The notes beneath the pieces are model-generated. The model worked only from the letters and a program-made list of their open reading frames with translations, was not told the DNA's origin and ran no database searches. The position numbers and the translations under genes were made by a program. Of a stretch of 64,000 nucleotides of DNA, positions 62,307 to 64,000 are shown piece by piece. Each line of letters opens with the position of its first letter. Position 1 is the stretch's first letter. Origin of the DNA: an uncultured Chryseobacterium sp. (GTDB taxonomy: Bacteria > Bacteroidota > Bacteroidia > Flavobacteriales > Weeksellaceae); the NCBI GenBank assembly GCA_913774355.1, contig CAJYGB010000032.1:1-64000 (forward strand), read 5' to 3'.

Positions 62307-63440
62307 ATGTCCTTTCCTTTAGAACTGTTTATTCTAGAAGCCGAAAAGCAAGGAAAATCTAAAGAATATATAGACGTTTGCACTGAATATATTAAAAAAT
62401 TAGATTCCAAAGGCTTGCCCGTAATTTTTTCTTTGCATCATCTTGCTCAAGAAATAGGTGTTCAGTATAAATATCTTAGATTTTTAATCGGAGAAAATGA
62501 CAAAAAATATGAGCATAAGTATAAAAGATACAATTATTTTACTATAAAAAAGAAGAGGGGTGGTTATAGGGAAATCATGGCCCCTGCTAAAGATCTCAAA
62601 TATATTCAAAAATGGATATTATTAAATATTTTATATGCCTATCAATTGGAAAATTGTTGTAAAGGTTTTTTGCCAAATCAAGGAATATTAGATAATGCGA
62701 AAGTTCATGAAAACTCCGATGAAATTCTTAAAATTGATTTGTTAAAGTTTTATGATTCAATTACTTTTGGTAGAGTAGTACAAGTCTTTGAATCTGTTGG
62801 TTATATAAAAAACTTAGCTATTTCTATGGCAAAACTAGTTACTGCAATTAATAGAGAGAGCTATTGGGACGATTTTGATGAATATTCTAGGCATAAACTA
62901 TCTTCAATAAGAAATTTTAACACTCCTGTACTACCTCAAGGAGCACCTACAAGTCCAATGTTGGCAAATATTATAGCAACTAATTTAGATAAAAAGATAA
63001 TGAAATTGTCAAAAAAATTAAATTTCCGCTATAGTCGTTATGCAGACGATCTTACATTTTCTGTAAAGAAAGATGAAGGAGTTTTACCATACTTAAAACT
63101 AATTAAAAACATTATAGAGTCTGAAGGTTTTTTTGTTAATCCTTCAAAAACAATTGTTAAAAAGAGAGGACGACGTCAATATGTAACTGGACTGACTGTA
63201 ACAAATGGTGTTAACCTGTCCAAAAAATATAGGAGAGAAATATTTAAACATTTATATTATTGTAGAAAATTTGGTGTTAATAGTCATTTAAAAAGAAATG
63301 AAAATTTTAGAAAATATAATATAATTCAATTTCATGATTGGTTGTTTGGGCATATTTGCTATACAAATTCTATCAATCAACAAGCAGCAAATAAAATGTT
63401 TGATATTTTTAGAAAAATAAATTGGAGTGTAAGCGAATAA
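62307..63440 (+). CDS. ret: Retron reverse transcriptase
   Basis: 377 residues. The retron X motif NAxxH appears as NAKVH (130-134). The catalytic aspartates are D144 in KIDLLKFYDSI and the YADD box (245-248, RYSRYADDLTFSV). PQGAPTSP is at 210-217. The VTG of the thumb (Y motif) is at 293-295 (QYVTGLTV). It has no maturase or endonuclease domain. It makes msDNA from the upstream RNA, which with the effector forms an anti-phage unit. About 30 percent GC by eye, well below the flanking genes, suggesting transfer. Confidence 0.95.
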   Translation: MSFPLELFILEAEKQGKSKEYIDVCTEYIKKLDSKGLPVIFSLHHLAQEIGVQYKYLRFLIGENDKKYEHKYKRYNYFTIKKKRGGYREIMAPAKDLKYIQKWILLNILYAYQLENCCKGFLPNQGILDNAKVHENSDEILKIDLLKFYDSITFGRVVQVFESVGYIKNLAISMAKLVTAINRESYWDDFDEYSRHKLSSIRNFNTPVLPQGAPTSPMLANIIATNLDKKIMKLSKKLNFRYSRYADDLTFSVKKDEGVLPYLKLIKNIIESEGFFVNPSKTIVKKRGRRQYVTGLTVTNGVNLSKKYRREIFKHLYYCRKFGVNSHLKRNENFRKYNIIQFHDWLFGHICYTNSINQQAANKMFDIFRKINWSVSE

Positions 63441-63486
63441 TTGTCAACCACTTTAGAATATTGAAAATGGTTGACAATTCATTTTT
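63439..63486 (+). terminator. Terminator of the retron
   Basis: AATTGTCAACCA and TGGTTGACAATT pair over 12 positions around an 17-base loop, then CATTTTTAC. It closes the retron region. Confidence 0.8.
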
Positions 63487-64000
63487 ACTTTATATCGAAA
63501 CTCCTCAGGTTTACCCCGTCATTCTCAAAATAAATACGGATTTTATTTTCCCCTTTTTTAAGATTAATTCCTTTTAACGAAGCGGTTTTCCAGATTTCAT
63601 TTCCGCCGGTCGGCTGTAAAGCAATAATGCCCAGGTGTTTTCCGGAAGTATCTTCAACCCTGATCTTTGCAGGACCATTGCTTGCATAATTGATATTGAA
63701 AGTGTAGGGCTTTCCGTCTTTTACATTGATCGTGTACTGAAGCCATTCGCCGTTTTCCGTTTTCCCAACGTAATATTCATTATTTTTTCCTTTATAAATA
63801 TCAACACCGTCGTTGCGCAGCTGGTTTCCGGAATTCCATTCGGATCTTTTCGCCGGATCGCTTACCCAAAGGTTGACGAAATCTTTATCCAGATAAGCAG
63901 CACCCATTCTTCCCAGATCATAATCCGTTGCGGAGATCCTGCCCGGAGCCTGCAGGTTTTTGAAAGGTTTGGTGGAACCGTCCGTCGTCTGCCTGAACAT
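63485..64000 (-). CDS. CBM6-containing secreted glycan-active protein, 3' part only
   Basis: The last 171 codons of a gene that continues past the window. The segment DYDLGRMGAAYLDKDFVN, the QLRNDGVDI block and GEWLQYTINVKDGKPYTFNINYAS are of carbohydrate-binding module family 6. The C-terminal end is ENKIRIYFENDGVNLRSFDIK. The missing N-terminal part likely holds a glycoside hydrolase. No start is visible in the window. Confidence 0.75.
   Translation of the reverse strand: MFRQTTDGSTKPFKNLQAPGRISATDYDLGRMGAAYLDKDFVNLWVSDPAKRSEWNSGNQLRNDGVDIYKGKNNEYYVGKTENGEWLQYTINVKDGKPYTFNINYASNGPAKIRVEDTSGKHLGIIALQPTGGNEIWKTASLKGINLKKGENKIRIYFENDGVNLRSFDIK

Noticed and set aside
62307..63440. Reverse transcriptase as a group II intron protein
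   Set aside because: No maturase or HNH domain and no intron RNA; the NAxxH and VTG motifs identify a retron RT.

Overview
The window looks like chromosomal DNA of a Chryseobacterium-like member of the Flavobacteriia (Bacteroidetes). The signs are a SusC/SusD pair, flavobacterial-type promoters (TAnnTTTG -7 boxes), almost no Shine-Dalgarno sites, many short secreted proteins and lipoproteins of flavobacterial type, a class A beta-lactamase of the chryseobacterial A2 group and a small GG-leader cysteine-rich peptide. No database was searched; all family calls rest on recognised motifs.

Layout. 0-6.3 kb: a tRNA-Arg at the edge, a metal/cobalamin-type binding lipoprotein, mtgA, a Gcr-type membrane protein, a GG-leader peptide, and a leftward recF group (UbiA-like membrane protein, recF, DUF721). 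6.3-14 kb: a giant alpha-2-macroglobulin-like protein and a SWIM zinc-finger protein. 14-25.4 kb: small housekeeping and secreted genes (DUF1569, two paralogous secreted proteins, two VOC proteins, DUF2490, a Na+/H+ antiporter, a tandem pair of glutamine-cyclotransferase-like lipoproteins, a deoxynucleoside kinase, an ArsC-like protein, DUF493, DUF4197). 25.4-35 kb: a polysaccharide utilisation locus (SusC, SusD, a GH144/'glucoamylase' protein, an alpha/beta-hydrolase and a GH3 beta-glucosidase), best read as a beta-1,2-glucan or similar beta-glucan locus. 36-38 kb: an iron alcohol dehydrogenase beside a frameshifted AraC-type regulator. 38-46 kb: purB, a WG-repeat protein, a REP-associated (HUH, Y1) transposase inside arrays of palindromic repeats, and purL. 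46.3-49.8 kb: a coupled three-gene membrane/P-loop-GTPase module of unknown function. 50-57 kb: barstar-like protein, SGNH hydrolase, diacylglycerol kinase, dnaN, pheT, META lipoprotein. 57-60.8 kb: leftward genes including a 3-hydroxyacyl-CoA dehydrogenase and the beta-lactamase. 60.8-63.5 kb: a very AT-rich retron made of a phosphoribosyltransferase-fold/winged-helix effector, a non-coding RNA candidate with a 28-bp stem, and a retron reverse transcriptase. The window ends in the 3' part of a CBM6 protein.

The most notable elements are the PRTase-type retron; the three-gene GTPase module with a repeated LKPL motif in the GTPase tail; and a two-component palindromic repeat family (types A and B) that surrounds the transposase, recurs beside the broken AraC gene and upstream of another gene, keeps its stems by compensatory changes, and in two copies places a -7 promoter box in front of tnpA and purL. 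Two or three other dispersed repeat families sit in the longer intergenic gaps.
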